Under the pieces are notes generated by a model that was given only the letters and a program-made list of their open reading frames with translations, ran no database searches and had not been told where the DNA came from. Shown one piece after another: positions 63,132-64,000 of a stretch of DNA of 64,000 nucleotides; position 1 is the first letter of the stretch; each line of letters begins with the position of its first letter. Location of the stretch: positions 102,537 to 166,536 of the forward strand of contig NZ_MPPI01000005.1 of the NCBI RefSeq assembly GCF_001895925.1, given 5' to 3'. The translations under genes were made by a program, and so were the position numbers. Source of the stretch: Phormidesmis priestleyi ULC007. Its GTDB lineage: Bacteria; Cyanobacteriota; Cyanobacteriia; Leptolyngbyales; Leptolyngbyaceae.

Positions 63132-63455
63132 TCACCGTCGGGGCGCGTACATGATTACCAAAACGCCGAGCAGCGCGATCCATCCGCCGAGCCAATCGTA
63201 TTTGTCAGGTCGAACTTTATCGATCAGCCAACCCCACAGAATCGATAGGACAATGAAAACACCACCGTAAGCAGCGTAGGCCCGTCCAAAGCTAACAGGT
63301 TGCAGCGTGGGAAGCACACCATAAATTGCGAGAATGATCACGCCAAAAACGGCAAGCCAAACGCTTTTCCCTTCACGTAGCCACAGCCAAAATAAATAGC
63401 CGCCGCCAATTTCACACAGCCCAGCCAACACGAACAGCAGTAAAGATTGAACCAT
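63132..63455 (-). CDS. YnfA family (UPF0060) four-span membrane protein
   Basis: The 107-residue product has four membrane helices ([70 protein letters not shown]). The signature [20 protein letters not shown] of UPF0060 is present. It is a small multidrug-resistance-like transporter fold, substrate unknown. Its ATG (63453-63455) shares one base with the TAA stop of the P-II-like gene (TAATG), so translation is coupled. Confidence 0.9.
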   Translation of the reverse strand: MVQSLLLFVLAGLCEIGGGYLFWLWLREGKSVWLAVFGVIILAIYGVLPTLQPVSFGRAYAAYGGVFIVLSILWGWLIDKVRPDKYDWLGGWIALLGVLVIMYAPRR

Positions 63456-63853
63456 TATTTTTTGCGAGAATCGCTCACCGTTGCAGGCTCTTCGATCGTT
63501 AAAGCCGCTTCGTTTTCTTCACTGGTGCGAATGCGAATGGCTCGGCTCACCGGAATCACAAACAGTTTACCATCGCCGATCGTACCTGTTTTGGCGGTTG
63601 AAACAATGGTATCGACCACAGCATCCGTGATGTCATCGTTTACCACAATTTCAATTCTAACTTTGGGAACAAAATCGATCGTGAACGGTTTGCCTTCCAT
63701 GTCGAGCAGTCCGAGAAAGGCCAGCGGTCGCCCTTTTTGCCGCCCAAAGCCCTTTGCCCCTGTGACTGTCATTCCCTGAATACCCAGCTTGACTAAGGCT
63801 TCTTTGACAGCATCTAACTTAGCAGGCTGAATGATAGCAAGAATTAAGTTCAT
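63455..63853 (-). CDS. P-II family regulator with an enlarged T-loop
   Basis: The 132-residue product has the P-II core: [52 protein letters not shown], the nucleotide-binding B-loop [11 protein letters not shown], and [13 protein letters not shown]. Between GRQKG (to residue 41) and FVPK (61-64) the T-loop is about six residues longer than in GlnB and reads [19 protein letters not shown], lacking the Tyr51 and Ser49 modification sites. Nucleotide binding is likely kept, while partner contacts must differ. A one-base overlap with the ynfA-like gene suggests that membrane protein may be the partner. Confidence 0.85.
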   Translation of the reverse strand: MNLILAIIQPAKLDAVKEALVKLGIQGMTVTGAKGFGRQKGRPLAFLGLLDMEGKPFTIDFVPKVRIEIVVNDDITDAVVDTIVSTAKTGTIGDGKLFVIPVSRAIRIRTSEENEAALTIEEPATVSDSRKK

Positions 63854-63912
63854 AAATTGCGATCCTAGTGATTGACTTTAGCGCTGTTAAGTAAGTAGCT
63901 GGAACTAAAGAT

Positions 63913-63993
63913 CCTCATCCCCAACCCTTCTCCTAGGGAGAAGGGAGCAAGATTCAAAGTCCCTCTCCCCAAGGAAAGGGATTTAGGGTGAGG
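63913..63993. repeat. CCTCATCCCC-type palindromic repeat at the window edge
   Basis: An imperfect inverted repeat (CCTCATCCCCAACCC at left, GGGATTTAGGGTGAGG at right) contains an inner hairpin CCTTCTCCTAGGGAGAAGG. It belongs to a common type of dispersed cyanobacterial repeat, unrelated in ends to the MITE-like elements above. Confidence 0.65.
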
Positions 63994-64000
63994 GCAGTTT

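Noticed and set aside
1-64000. Search by eye for CRISPR arrays, rRNA genes and retron-like or diversity-generating elements.
   Set aside because: No regularly spaced direct repeats, rRNA segments or reverse-transcriptase motifs were seen.

Overview
This window is chromosomal DNA from a cyanobacterium. The octamer GCGATCGC and its core CGATCG recur throughout, as in HIP1-rich cyanobacterial genomes. The window also encodes petG (cytochrome b6f subunit V), cytochrome cM, and several families best known from cyanobacteria (DUF502, DUF1361, DUF4330, DUF5340, HpsJ-like). No heterocyst-differentiation regulator is visible. The genus cannot be fixed from this stretch; a filamentous, Leptolyngbya/Oscillatoria-like organism is a guess.

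Region 1-19.4 kb is mostly housekeeping. It starts with the 5' part of a probable PP2C phosphatase gene, then ftsY, nusB, a DUF502 membrane protein, a family 2 glycosyltransferase and an HpsJ-like protein, all on the minus strand. A beta-propeller gene split by a frameshift follows, then cytM, petG, a DUF1361 protein and a divergent PEP-synthase-like enzyme. Next come comF, apt, an oligopeptide-type ABC permease, small secreted or hypothetical proteins, a secreted M48 protease, a phosphoesterase, a VapBC-type toxin-antitoxin pair and an orphan OmpR-type regulator.

Region 19.4-28.6 kb is metabolic: hisG, an exporter-type ABC protein, lpdA, trpC, DUF5340, a coiled-coil protein and a serine/alanine-glyoxylate-type aminotransferase.

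Region 28.6-42 kb, entirely on the minus strand, is an exopolysaccharide island. In transcription order it holds a GT4 transferase, a Wzc/HepB-like chain-length kinase, an empty ~730 bp gap, a HepC-like sugar-phosphate transferase, a HepA-like ABC exporter, three GT4 transferases, a Wzy/ligase-like protein and a polytopic membrane protein. The layout resembles the heterocyst-envelope (HEP) polysaccharide island of Nostoc/Anabaena.

Region 42-55.4 kb holds a YgjP-type metalloprotease, dnaB carrying an intein in its P-loop, rplI, a membrane glycosyltransferase paired with a DPM1-like synthase, an MBL-fold lipoprotein, a SpoU/TrmH methyltransferase, tRNA-Leu(CAG), murA and an HtpX-like protease whose stop codon lies inside tRNA-Leu(CAA).

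Region 55.4-60.6 kb, just after that tRNA, looks like a decaying accessory locus. It has a response regulator broken in a CA repeat, a secreted repeat protein, a PepSY-type membrane protein, a chimeric ABC-transporter remnant, an intact ethylene-receptor-like hybrid histidine kinase and a second receiver-domain remnant. The last 3.4 kb hold a four-CBS protein, a recombinase-domain fragment, a glycine-rich membrane protein, and a P-II paralogue with a lengthened T-loop coupled to a YnfA-type membrane protein.

Dispersed palindromic repeats are prominent. Five elements (20.1, 24.2, 34.8, 42.1 and 56.4 kb) share a nested CCCCCTAAATCCCCC palindrome but have three different kinds of terminal inverted repeat, so they look like MITEs.
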